Below the pieces are notes generated by a model. The model was not told the origin of the DNA, did not search any database, and saw only the letters and a program-made list of their open reading frames with translations. DNA of 44,300 nt, taken from assembly GCA_019115265.1 (NCBI GenBank), contig DXDX01000216.1:1-44300 (forward strand), in the 5' to 3' direction. A program made the translations under genes and the position numbers. Positions 26,564-35,488 of the stretch are shown in pieces. Numbering within the stretch: the stretch's first letter is position 1; each line of letters opens with the position of its first letter. This stretch comes from Candidatus Flavonifractor merdigallinarum. GTDB lineage: Bacteria; Bacillota; Clostridia; Oscillospirales; Oscillospiraceae.

Positions 26564-26607
26564 CGCAAAAAGGGACGTTGCAGAATTCACCCTTCTGCAA
26601 CGTCCCT
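26564..26607 (-). terminator. Rho-independent terminator of the homocysteine synthase-like gene
   Basis: Minus strand GGGACGTTGCAG..CTGCAACGTCCC followed by TTTTT. Confidence 0.88.
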
Positions 26608-26623
26608 GTCTGTTTCACTGTGC

Positions 26624-27907
26624 TTACACCTGCGCCAACGCCTTGTCCAAATCGGCCAGGATGTCATTCACATCCTCAATGCCCACCGAGAAGCGCACCA
26701 AATCGGGGGACACCCCAGCAGCCTGCAGCTCCTCGTCGTTCATCTGCCGGTGGGTGGTGGAGGCAGGATGGAGGGTGCAGGTCTTTGCATCCGCCACATG
26801 GGTGGCGATGGAGGCCAGCTCCAGCCCCTCCATAAACTTGGAGGCCGCCGCCCGTCCGCCCTTCACGCCGAAGGAGACCACACCGCAGGAGCCGTTGGGC
26901 AGATACTTCTGGGCCAGCTCATGGTAGGGGTCGCCGGGCAGGCCGGGATAGCGCACCCAGGCCACCTTCTCATGGCTCTGGAGGTGCTTGGCCACGATGA
27001 GGGCGTTTTCACAGTGGCGGGGCATCCGCAGATGGAGGGTCTCCAGACCCACGTTGAGGAAATAGGCGTTCATGGGGGCGGGGCTGGCGCCCAAGTCCCG
27101 CATCAGCTGGACCACCGCCTTGGTGATGTAGGCGCCGCCCAGACCAAACCGCTCGGTATAGGTGATGCCGTGATAGCTCTCATCCGGGGTGGTGAGGCCG
27201 GGGAACTTGTCCGCGTGGGCATTCCAGTCAAACTTGCCGCTGTCCACAATGGCGCCGCCCACCGCGTTGGCGTGGCCGTCCATATACTTGGTGGTGGAGT
27301 GGGTGACAATGTCGGCCCCATGCTCGAAGGGGCGGCAGTTGATGGGGGTGGCAAAGGTGTTGTCCACAATGAGGGGCACTCCGTGGGCGTGGGCGGCCTT
27401 GGAGAACTTCTCAAAGTCCAGCACCGCCAGGGCGGGGTTGGCAATGGTCTCCCCAAAGACCGCCTTGGTGTTGGGCCGGAAAGCGGCGTCCAGCTCTTCA
27501 GGGGTGCAGTCGGGCTCCACAAAGGTGAAGTCAATGCCCATCCGCTTCATGGTGACGGCAAAGAGGTTGTAAGTGCCGCCGTAGATGGCGGAGGAGGCCA
27601 CCACATGGTCCCCGCAGGAGGCGATGTTGAACACCGCGAAGAAGGAGGCCGCCTGGCCGGAAGAGGTCAGCATGGCGGCGGTGCCCCCCTCCAGGGCGCA
27701 GATTTTGGCGGCGACACTGTCGCTGGTGGGGTTCTGGAGGCGGGTGTAGAAATACCCGGAAGCCTCCAAATCAAAGAGCTTGCCCATAGCCTCGCCGCTC
27801 TCATAGCGGAAGGTGGTGGACTGGATGATAGGAATGTTGCGGGGCTCGCCGTTGGCGGGGCGATAGCCAGCATGGAGGCACTGGGTGCCGGGGCGTTGCT
27901 GAGACAT
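26624..27907 (-). CDS. O-acetylhomoserine aminocarboxypropyltransferase / homocysteine synthase-like PLP enzyme
   Basis: Cys/Met metabolism PLP family: YFYTRLQNPTSDSVAAKICALEGG, HSTTKYMDGHANAVGG, HPASTTHRQM; start set at MSQQRPGTQCLHAGY. Confidence 0.88.
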   Translation of the reverse strand: MSQQRPGTQCLHAGYRPANGEPRNIPIIQSTTFRYESGEAMGKLFDLEASGYFYTRLQNPTSDSVAAKICALEGGTAAMLTSSGQAASFFAVFNIASCGDHVVASSAIYGGTYNLFAVTMKRMGIDFTFVEPDCTPEELDAAFRPNTKAVFGETIANPALAVLDFEKFSKAAHAHGVPLIVDNTFATPINCRPFEHGADIVTHSTTKYMDGHANAVGGAIVDSGKFDWNAHADKFPGLTTPDESYHGITYTERFGLGGAYITKAVVQLMRDLGASPAPMNAYFLNVGLETLHLRMPRHCENALIVAKHLQSHEKVAWVRYPGLPGDPYHELAQKYLPNGSCGVVSFGVKGGRAAASKFMEGLELASIATHVADAKTCTLHPASTTHRQMNDEELQAAGVSPDLVRFSVGIEDVNDILADLDKALAQV

Positions 27908-27995
27908 TTCGGACATCCTTTCTCTTCCGGCGCCGGACACAGGCTCCAGAGCGCGCGGGCATTTGTAACTATACTACGCTAGTGTATAAAACTTG

Positions 27996-28910
27996 TCAAC
28001 TCTTTTCCAGACTGGCGTCGGGGGTCAGCGGACGCTCCAGCTCCAGCCCGTCCCGGGCGGCCAGGCGCTGCCCCTCCACCAGAATCTGCACCGCCTGAAT
28101 GGAGTCCAGATTTCCGGCCATGGTGTTGACCACCGAATAGATGAGCAGGTGGAGGGTGCTCTCATCCTCCGGCAGCCCCTCCTGAAACGGGGCGGAGAAG
28201 TCCACATAACAGATGCCGTCCTCCACCGTCACCCCCCGCACCTCAGTCCCGGCGGGGAGCACTGGGGACAGGCTCTCATAGGTGGGACCGGCCAGTAGCG
28301 ACTCCAGCAGGGCCCGGCTGAGAGACGCCTCGCCCGTCAGGTAGAGGGGGCGGTACTCCACCCCCAGCCCCTCCCCGCTGCTGCGGGGAAACCAGAGCGC
28401 GGCGGTCATCTCCACCAGATCCTCCTCCCCACCCTGGAGTAAAATCTGCTCCGGGGTCAGCAAGGTGGCCGGGGTATTTTCACTGCTCAGCCCCTCCACG
28501 GTAATGGCGAGGCCCTCCACCCCCTCCAACTGGCACAGGGTGAGGGTGAGACAGGCGTTGGCCAGGGTGAGGGACACCCCGGACAGGCCGTCATACTGTT
28601 CAGACAAGTCCAGGTGGAGAATGCCATCCTCCACCACAAGCCCCCGCACCTCCACCCCCTGGGGAAAGGGATTGGAGAGTCCTTCCCCGCTGGGGCCGTC
28701 CAGCAGAGCCTGTACCGCGGCCCAGGCCAAATTTTCCTCCCCGGTCTCCGGGGTCCAGGCCTCTGCCGACAGGGCGGAGTCCGCCGTGTCCCGCTCATCC
28801 AGAAAATAGAGCAGATACCCGCCCGCCGGGGCGGTGGGGATGGACGCCCCCGTCCCGGAACAGCCGCACAGCAGAGACAGCGCGGTAAAGAGAGGAATCA
28901 GGCGTCTCAT
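27996..28910 (-). CDS. GerMN-domain lipoprotein (two GerMN-like repeats)
   Basis: Lipobox LLCGCSG; repeated VEVRGLVVEDGILHLDLSEQY / TEVRGVTVEDGICYVDFSAPF. Confidence 0.82.
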   Translation of the reverse strand: MRRLIPLFTALSLLCGCSGTGASIPTAPAGGYLLYFLDERDTADSALSAEAWTPETGEENLAWAAVQALLDGPSGEGLSNPFPQGVEVRGLVVEDGILHLDLSEQYDGLSGVSLTLANACLTLTLCQLEGVEGLAITVEGLSSENTPATLLTPEQILLQGGEEDLVEMTAALWFPRSSGEGLGVEYRPLYLTGEASLSRALLESLLAGPTYESLSPVLPAGTEVRGVTVEDGICYVDFSAPFQEGLPEDESTLHLLIYSVVNTMAGNLDSIQAVQILVEGQRLAARDGLELERPLTPDASLEKS

Positions 28911-30364
28911 GGGCTCTCCTCCTTCCAGTGGGGGAAGGTGACCTCAAAACAGGTCCCCTCCGGGATGCGGCGGCGGACCTCCACGGTGCCGCCGTGCTGC
29001 CGGGCGGTGTCCCGCACGATGGACAGCCCCAGTCCGGTGCCGCCCGCGGCCCGGGACCGGGCTTTATCCACCCGGTAGAAGCGCTCAAAAATTTTGGGCA
29101 AATCCGCCTCGGGGATGCCCACGCCGGTGTCCTCCACCCGGAGGACCACCAAGTCCCCCTCTTTCTGCGTGTGACCCCGGCGCAGGAAGAGACTCACCAT
29201 CACCTCTCCCCCGGTTTTATTGTACTTCACCGCGTTTTCCATCAGGTTAAAGGCAATCTGGGACAGATCGTCCTCAGTGGCCAGCACCGTGCACCCATCG
29301 GTCAAATCCAGGGAAAAGGTGACCTCGCTCTTCTGGGCCAGGGGAAGGAGCATCCGCTTGGCCCGCAGCACCACCGCTTTTACATCCACCGGAACCAAGT
29401 GGGTGGGCGGGGCGGTGTCCATGCGGGTGAGGGTGAGAAGTTTTTCAGTGATACGGGTGAGCCGCTCGGCCTCATCGCCAATGTCGGTGACAAACTCCCG
29501 GGCCGTCTCACTGTCCATGTGCTCGCTCTGGAGGATGGAGTCGCTGAGCAGGCGGATGGAGGCCAGGGGGGTTTTAAGCTCGTGGGAGGCGTCGGAGACA
29601 AAGCGGCGGCGGACCTCGTCGGTGGTCTGGAGCCGTCCGGTGAGCTCGTTAAACTCCTCCGCCAGCTGGGAAAGCTCATCCCCGCCGGGCATGCTCACCC
29701 GGTAGCTGTATTCCCCCTCCCGCACACTGCGGATGCCCTGGAGGAGTACCCCCACCCGCCGGGTGAGCGCTTTGGTGAGCACCACACTGAAGAGAAGAGC
29801 CACCGCGCAGACAATGATGGAAATACGCATCAGATTTTCCTGAAGGTCCTGGAGCAGCTGGGCCTGTTCCTCGTCAAACTCATACAGGTACACCGCCCCC
29901 TGGGTCATACCCCGGTAGAGGATGGGGGCGGCGGCCCGGCTGCGGAAGCTCTTCTCCCGGTACTCGGAGCGGAACACATCCTCCCCGCCCAGCGCGGTGA
30001 CCACCTCCCACAGCAGGGCGTAGGTCCCACGGGCGTTGCCCACCTCGCTGGTATCGTAGAACACTAGCCCGTCCGGGGCAGTGACCATGAGGCGGTCCAC
30101 CCCTGTTACCCCCAGCTTGGTGAGGGTGGCCTCCACCCCCTCGGCGGTGAGGGGCTCACTTCCCGCCAGGGTGGAGGTGATAATGTCCGCCTGCCGCCAG
30201 AGAGAGTCCTTTTTGGACTGAAAGACCATATCCTGGGAGATCACAATGGGGTAGGTGTTCAGAAAAAGCACCAGCGCCAGGATGATAATTCCGTAGCTGA
30301 AGAGGAATTTGGTTTGCAGGGAATGCCAGACCGGCATCTTCCACCTGCGCGGCTGTGACGCCAT
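28907..30364 (-). CDS. Sensor histidine kinase (TM - extracellular - HAMP - HisKA)
   Basis: VSDASHELKTPLASIRLL, HAMP-like GDELSQLAEEFNELTGRL, ATPase motifs. Confidence 0.93.
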   Translation of the reverse strand: MASQPRRWKMPVWHSLQTKFLFSYGIIILALVLFLNTYPIVISQDMVFQSKKDSLWRQADIITSTLAGSEPLTAEGVEATLTKLGVTGVDRLMVTAPDGLVFYDTSEVGNARGTYALLWEVVTALGGEDVFRSEYREKSFRSRAAAPILYRGMTQGAVYLYEFDEEQAQLLQDLQENLMRISIIVCAVALLFSVVLTKALTRRVGVLLQGIRSVREGEYSYRVSMPGGDELSQLAEEFNELTGRLQTTDEVRRRFVSDASHELKTPLASIRLLSDSILQSEHMDSETAREFVTDIGDEAERLTRITEKLLTLTRMDTAPPTHLVPVDVKAVVLRAKRMLLPLAQKSEVTFSLDLTDGCTVLATEDDLSQIAFNLMENAVKYNKTGGEVMVSLFLRRGHTQKEGDLVVLRVEDTGVGIPEADLPKIFERFYRVDKARSRAAGGTGLGLSIVRDTARQHGGTVEVRRRIPEGTCFEVTFPHWKEESP

Positions 30365-30385
30365 GGGCGCTCACCTCCCGACGGA

Positions 30386-31069
30386 TCAGGCATTTTTCAG
30401 GTAGTAGCCCACACCCCACTTGGTCAGGATGTAGGTGGGCCGGGCGGGATCCAGCTCCAGCTTCTCCCGCAGGCGGCGGACATGGACATCCACGGTGCGG
30501 TAGTCCCCGGCGTACTCATACCCCCACACCACATTGAGGAGATTTTCCCGGCTGTACACCCGCCCCGGGTTGCGCATGAGCAGCTCCATGAGGTCAAACT
30601 CCTTGGCGGTCAAATCCACCGGCGTACCGTCCTTCCAGGCGGAGCGCTCGTCGGGGTCCAGGGTGATGTGGCCGATGGTGAGCCTTCCGGCCTTCTCCTT
30701 CTGGGCGGCCATGCCGGCCCGGCGGAGGAGCGCCCGCACCCGGGCTTTCAGCTCCAGGATATTAAAGGGCTTGGTGATGTAGTCGTCCGCACCGCACTCA
30801 AAGCCGATGATTTTGTCGGTGTCCTCGCTGCGGGCGGTGAGGATGATGATGGGCACATTGGAGAACTCCCGGATGCGCATACAGGCCTGCAAGCCGTCAA
30901 TTTTGGGCATCATCAAGTCCAGGAGAATGAGGTCAAAGCCGCCCCCCCGGGCCAGCTCCACCGCCGCCTCTCCATCGTAGGCCACCTCCACCTGGTAGCC
31001 CTCGCTCTCCAGGTTGAACTTGATCCCCTTCACCAGCACCTTCTCATCGTCCACAACCAATATTTTCAT
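30386..31069 (-). CDS. OmpR-family response regulator
   Basis: MKILVVDDEKVLV, LILLDLMMPKIDGLQ, C-terminal winged helix YRTVDVHVRRLREKLE. Confidence 0.94.
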   Translation of the reverse strand: MKILVVDDEKVLVKGIKFNLESEGYQVEVAYDGEAAVELARGGGFDLILLDLMMPKIDGLQACMRIREFSNVPIIILTARSEDTDKIIGFECGADDYITKPFNILELKARVRALLRRAGMAAQKEKAGRLTIGHITLDPDERSAWKDGTPVDLTAKEFDLMELLMRNPGRVYSRENLLNVVWGYEYAGDYRTVDVHVRRLREKLELDPARPTYILTKWGVGYYLKNA

Positions 31070-31084
31070 GCCTTGGCTCCTCTC

Positions 31085-31531
31085 TCATTCCACGGTCACA
31101 TAGTCGATCAGCCCCTGCAAGGTGGCCTCCCCAATGCCGGATACCCGGGTCAAATCCTCCGGGATGCGGAAGGGCCCGTTGGCCGCCCGGTCGTCCACAA
31201 TGGCCTGGGCCCGGGTGGGCCCAATGCCGGGCAGGCGCTCCAGCTCCTCGGCGGTGGCGGTGTTGATGTTGATCTTCTCGCCGGGGAGCACCTTGTCGGA
31301 GGGCTCAGCGGATTGCGAGGGCGTTGGGCTCTCCTCCGCCGCGGAGGGCTCCGGGGTAGGCTCGGTGAGGGTGGCCTCCGTCCGGGTGAGTCTGTACTGG
31401 GTCTCCACCTGAATGGGGGATGCACTGCGGCTCCCCCGGAGCATCCACCCGGCGGTAAAGGACACCGCCACGGCGGTCAGAAGGATTGCCACTCCCTCCA
31501 GTCGGGAAATCTTCACCTTTCTCCCTCCCAT
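31085..31531 (-). CDS. ComEA-like helix-hairpin-helix protein
   Basis: N-terminal TM segment; ININTATAEELERLPGIGPTRAQAIVDDRAANGPF. Confidence 0.87.
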   Translation of the reverse strand: MGGRKVKISRLEGVAILLTAVAVSFTAGWMLRGSRSASPIQVETQYRLTRTEATLTEPTPEPSAAEESPTPSQSAEPSDKVLPGEKININTATAEELERLPGIGPTRAQAIVDDRAANGPFRIPEDLTRVSGIGEATLQGLIDYVTVE

Positions 31532-31668
31532 TCCGTTGCATTTGGGCCTTTTATTTGCTATAATGTGTCTACATCATGTGTCTGAGTTTGACATGTTTCT
31601 CCCCCGTTTTTCCGGGAGCGCGTATCCTCTCGATTATACTATTATATCACAGCAGTGAGGAGTTTCCT

Positions 31669-33060
31669 ATGAAAAAAAACCGTATCCTGTCCGCACTCTT
31701 GTTGTTCACCCTGCTCGCCGGGTTTCTGCTGCCCGCCTCCGCTCTGGCGGCGGAGGGAAGCGGCAGCGCCATCCTGGACTCGCTCACCGTTCAGGCCAAG
31801 GCCGCCATTCTGGTGGATGACGACTACGGCGAGATTCTCTTTGAGCAGAACGCCCACGAGAAGAATTACCCCGCTTCCATCACCAAGGTTATGACCACCA
31901 TGCTGGTCATTGAGGCAGTGGACCGGGGGGAGGCCGCCCTCACCGACATTGTGACGGTGGGCAATCAGGTCAACCTGGGCATTGGGGAAGGCGGCTCCGG
32001 CGTGGGCCTGAAAGAGGGGGAACAGCTGAGTCTGGAGGATCTCCTCTACTGCGCCCTCACCGCCTCCGCCAACGAGGCGTGCAACGCCCTGGCCCAGTAC
32101 CTGTGCGGCGATGTGGCCACCTTTGTGGAGCGCATGAACCAGCAGGCCGCCGAGCTGGGGATGGAGAACACCCACTTTGCCAACACACACGGCTACCACG
32201 ACGACAACCACTATACCACCGCCTATGACATCTATCTCATGTGCCATGAGGCCATGAAGCACCCCACCTTCCGCACCATTGTCTCCTCGGTGGGCCACAC
32301 GGTGCCCGCCACCAACCTGAGCGCGGCCCGGGAACTCCACGAAACCAACGCCCTGGTGTCCACCTGGCGCATCACCGGCTACTGGTACCGCTATGCCACC
32401 GGCATCAAGACCGGCTCCACCCCGGAGGCAGGCTACTGCCTGGCCTCCTCGGCCACCAAGAACGACCGCAACCTCATCGCGGTGGTGCTGGGCGCGGAGA
32501 ACCCCACCAACGCCGACGGCTCTGTCAACCGCCTGCAATTCTCCGAGAGCAGCCGCCTTTTGGAGATCGGCTTCAACGACTTCTCCCGTCAGACCATTCT
32601 GGACGAGACCACCAGCGACTTCCCCGAGGTGTTCGTCACCCTCTCCAGCGGCGCCAACTATGTGACGGTGCAGCCCTCCGGCAGTCTGGAGGCCACCTTG
32701 CCCAACGACATTGACCCGGCCAAATTCGAGCGAAAGGTGGATTTGGCTACCGAGGTGGAGGCCCCGGTGGAACAGGGCCAGAAGCTGGGCACCATCACCA
32801 TGATGTACAACGACCAGAGCTACGGCCAGCTGGATCTGGTGGCCACCACCTCGGTGGAGCGCTCCGAGCTTCTCTACCGCATAGACCGCATTCAAAAATT
32901 CTTTGACCAGCTGTGGGTCAAGCTGGCTCTGGCCGCTCTGGGTGTGCTGATCCTGGTGCTGGTTATCCGCTTCCTACTGCTGGGCCGGGGCCGGAACCGC
33001 TATGGCGCCAGCCGCCGGACCTCCCGCAAGTCCCGTTACTCGGGACGCCGCCGCCGTTAA
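31669..33060 (+). CDS. D-alanyl-D-alanine carboxypeptidase (peptidase S11)
   Basis: YPASITKVMTTMLVIE (SxxK), SANEACNALAQYL, KTGSTPEAGYCL. Confidence 0.93.
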   Translation: MKKNRILSALLLFTLLAGFLLPASALAAEGSGSAILDSLTVQAKAAILVDDDYGEILFEQNAHEKNYPASITKVMTTMLVIEAVDRGEAALTDIVTVGNQVNLGIGEGGSGVGLKEGEQLSLEDLLYCALTASANEACNALAQYLCGDVATFVERMNQQAAELGMENTHFANTHGYHDDNHYTTAYDIYLMCHEAMKHPTFRTIVSSVGHTVPATNLSAARELHETNALVSTWRITGYWYRYATGIKTGSTPEAGYCLASSATKNDRNLIAVVLGAENPTNADGSVNRLQFSESSRLLEIGFNDFSRQTILDETTSDFPEVFVTLSSGANYVTVQPSGSLEATLPNDIDPAKFERKVDLATEVEAPVEQGQKLGTITMMYNDQSYGQLDLVATTSVERSELLYRIDRIQKFFDQLWVKLALAALGVLILVLVIRFLLLGRGRNRYGASRRTSRKSRYSGRRRR

Positions 33061-33137
33061 TTTTAGGTACATCCGCCCCGGGCGGGCCGCACTTCGGCTC
33101 CCCGGGGCCTCTTATTATGATGAAAAGGAGCAACCGC

Positions 33138-33734
33138 ATGGCAAAGCAAAAGCGAAACACCAAGGGCCGCATCATTGAGGCGGCCTGGCAGCTCTTCTAC
33201 CAGCAGGGCTATGACGACACCACCGTGGAGGAGATTATTGAGGCCTCCGGCACCTCCCGCGGCTCCTTTTACCACTATTTTGAGGGAAAAGACGCCCTCC
33301 TCTCCTCGGTGTCCTACCTCTTTGACCAGAAATACGAACAGCTGATGGAGACCATGGACCCGGAGATGGACCGCTTTGAGGTACTGATGTACCTCAACCG
33401 GGAGCTCTTTGCCATGATTGAAAACTCCATCTCGCTTGATTTGCTGGCCCGGCTCTACTCCTCCCAGCTCATCACACGGGGGGACAAGCACCTTTTGAAC
33501 CACAACCGCACCTATTATAAACTTCTGCGGCAGATTGTCCTCCAGGGGCAGCAGCGTGGGGAGCTGCGGGGGGATGTGACCGTCAATGAGATGGTGCGGG
33601 TATACGCCCTGTGCGAGCGGGCTCTCATCTACGACTGGTGTCTCTCCAGCGGGGACTACTCCCTGCTCCAGTATGGGCGGACCATGATGCCCATGTTTTT
33701 TCAGGGATTTCGGTCTCCGTCAAAAAATTTGTAG
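33138..33734 (+). CDS. TetR/AcrR family regulator
   Basis: N-terminal HTH IIEAAWQLFYQQGYDDTTVEEIIEASGTSRGSFYHYFEGKDAL; AAAAGGAG RBS. Confidence 0.9.
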   Translation: MAKQKRNTKGRIIEAAWQLFYQQGYDDTTVEEIIEASGTSRGSFYHYFEGKDALLSSVSYLFDQKYEQLMETMDPEMDRFEVLMYLNRELFAMIENSISLDLLARLYSSQLITRGDKHLLNHNRTYYKLLRQIVLQGQQRGELRGDVTVNEMVRVYALCERALIYDWCLSSGDYSLLQYGRTMMPMFFQGFRSPSKNL

Positions 33735-33925
33735 AAATTGTATAAATCATAAATTTAGAAGAATTCCACTCTTAAAACCCTTGCAGCAAAAGTAGTTTTA
33801 GAAAAAATTCTGAAATAGTGTACAGACTTTATTCTATACATCGTTCTGCATGTTGTTCTGCTTTTGTCTGTGCTATAATATCTCTCAATGTACGCCCCGT
33901 GGGGGCGGAGAGAGGAAGGAATGTT

Positions 33926-35449
33926 ATGACACAGGCACTGATCTTGCTGGCCATTGTGGTCTACCTGGGCGCCATGCTCTGGGTAGGCGTGGCCTACTCC
34001 AAGAAGAACAACTCGGTGGATGACTTCTATCTGGGCGGGCGGAAGCTGGGCCCCTTTGTCACCGCCATGAGCGCGGAGGCCTCCGATATGTCCTCCTGGC
34101 TCTTGATGGGACTGCCGGGCGTGGCCTATCTCACGGGCCTGGCGGAGGCCAGCTGGACCGCCATCGGTCTGGCGGTGGGTACGTATCTCAACTGGCTCAT
34201 TGTGGCCCGGCGTATCCGCCGCTACTCCCACCAGCTGGGGGCGATTACAGTCCCCCAGTTCTTCTCCAAGCGCTGGGGGGACCAGCGCAATCTGCTCTCG
34301 GCCATCTCGGCAATCGTCATCATTATTTTCTTCATCCCCTACACCGCCTCTGGCTTCTCCGCCTGCGGCAAGCTCTTCTCCAGCCTCTTTGGGGTGGACT
34401 ATGTGACAGCGATGCTGGTCAGCGCTGCGGTGATTGTGCTCTATACCGTGATGGGCGGCTTTTTGGCCGCCTCCTTTACCGACTTGGTGCAGTCCATCAT
34501 TATGACCATCGCTCTGGTGGTGGTCCTGGGCTTTGGCGTGACCAGCGCCGGGGGACTGAACGCGGTGATGGACAACGCCCAGTCTATGGCCGGGTATCTG
34601 TCCCTCTCCTCCATCTATGACCCGGCCTCCGGCAGCTCCAATCCTTACAGCGTGCTCACCATCTGCTCCCTGCTGGCCTGGGGTCTGGGCTACTTTGGAA
34701 TGCCCCACATTCTGCTGCGCTTCATGGCCATTGAGGACGAGAAGAAGCTCAGCCTCTCCCGCCGGGTGGCCTCCTCCTGGGTGGTCATCTCCATGGGCGT
34801 GGCCATCTTCATCGGCGTGGTGGGCAACGGCATGAGCCGGGCCGGTGTGCTGGAAAACCTCTCCGACTCGGAGACCATCATTGTCCACATCGCCACCCTC
34901 ATCAGTGAACACGGGACGCTGGCCGCGCTGCTGGCCGGTGTGATTCTGGCGGGCATTCTGGCCGCCACCATGTCCACCGCCGACTCCCAGCTGCTGGCCG
35001 CGTCCTCCTCGGTGTCTCAGGATTTGGGCAACGACTTTTTGAAGCTGGACCTCACCGGGCGCAAGGGCATGGTGGTGGCCCGGAGTGTGATGGTGCTCAT
35101 CGCTCTGGTGGCCGCTTTCCTGGCCCGGGACCCCAACAGCTCGGTGTTCCGGGTGGTGTCCTTCGCCTGGGCGGGCTTTGGCTCCGCCTTCGGCCCGGTG
35201 ATGCTCTTTGCCCTCTTCTGGAAGCGCTCCAACCGGTGGGGCGCTCTGGCGGGCATGATTGTGGGCGGCGCCATGGTGTTTATCTGGAAGTACCTGGTCG
35301 CCCCCATGGGCGGCGTGTGGGCCATCTATGAGCTGCTCCCCGCCTTCCTGTGCGCCAGCATCGCCATTGTGGTGGTGTCTCTGCTCACCCCCGCGCCGGA
35401 TCGGAACATCCTTGAGTCCTTTGAGTCCTACAACCGTCCCCAGGCGTAA
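33926..35449 (+). CDS. putP: Sodium/proline symporter (SSS family)
   Basis: DDFYLGGRKLGPFVTAMSAEASDMSSWLLMGLPG, ATMSTADSQLLAASSSVSQD. Confidence 0.9.
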   Translation: MTQALILLAIVVYLGAMLWVGVAYSKKNNSVDDFYLGGRKLGPFVTAMSAEASDMSSWLLMGLPGVAYLTGLAEASWTAIGLAVGTYLNWLIVARRIRRYSHQLGAITVPQFFSKRWGDQRNLLSAISAIVIIIFFIPYTASGFSACGKLFSSLFGVDYVTAMLVSAAVIVLYTVMGGFLAASFTDLVQSIIMTIALVVVLGFGVTSAGGLNAVMDNAQSMAGYLSLSSIYDPASGSSNPYSVLTICSLLAWGLGYFGMPHILLRFMAIEDEKKLSLSRRVASSWVVISMGVAIFIGVVGNGMSRAGVLENLSDSETIIVHIATLISEHGTLAALLAGVILAGILAATMSTADSQLLAASSSVSQDLGNDFLKLDLTGRKGMVVARSVMVLIALVAAFLARDPNSSVFRVVSFAWAGFGSAFGPVMLFALFWKRSNRWGALAGMIVGGAMVFIWKYLVAPMGGVWAIYELLPAFLCASIAIVVVSLLTPAPDRNILESFESYNRPQA

Positions 35450-35488
35450 AAAATTCCGCCGGAGCACTCAGCTCCGGCGGAATTTTTT
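35448..35488. terminator. Bidirectional Rho-independent terminator (putP / RNase J)
   Basis: AAAAAATTCCGCCGGAGC-ACTCA-GCTCCGGCGGAATTTTTT. Confidence 0.93.

Noticed and set aside
33735-33925. AT-rich stretch before putP considered as a possible mobile-element scar or attachment site
   Set aside because: No direct repeats, tRNA or integrase nearby; it looks like an ordinary promoter region with an extended -10 (TGCTATAAT).
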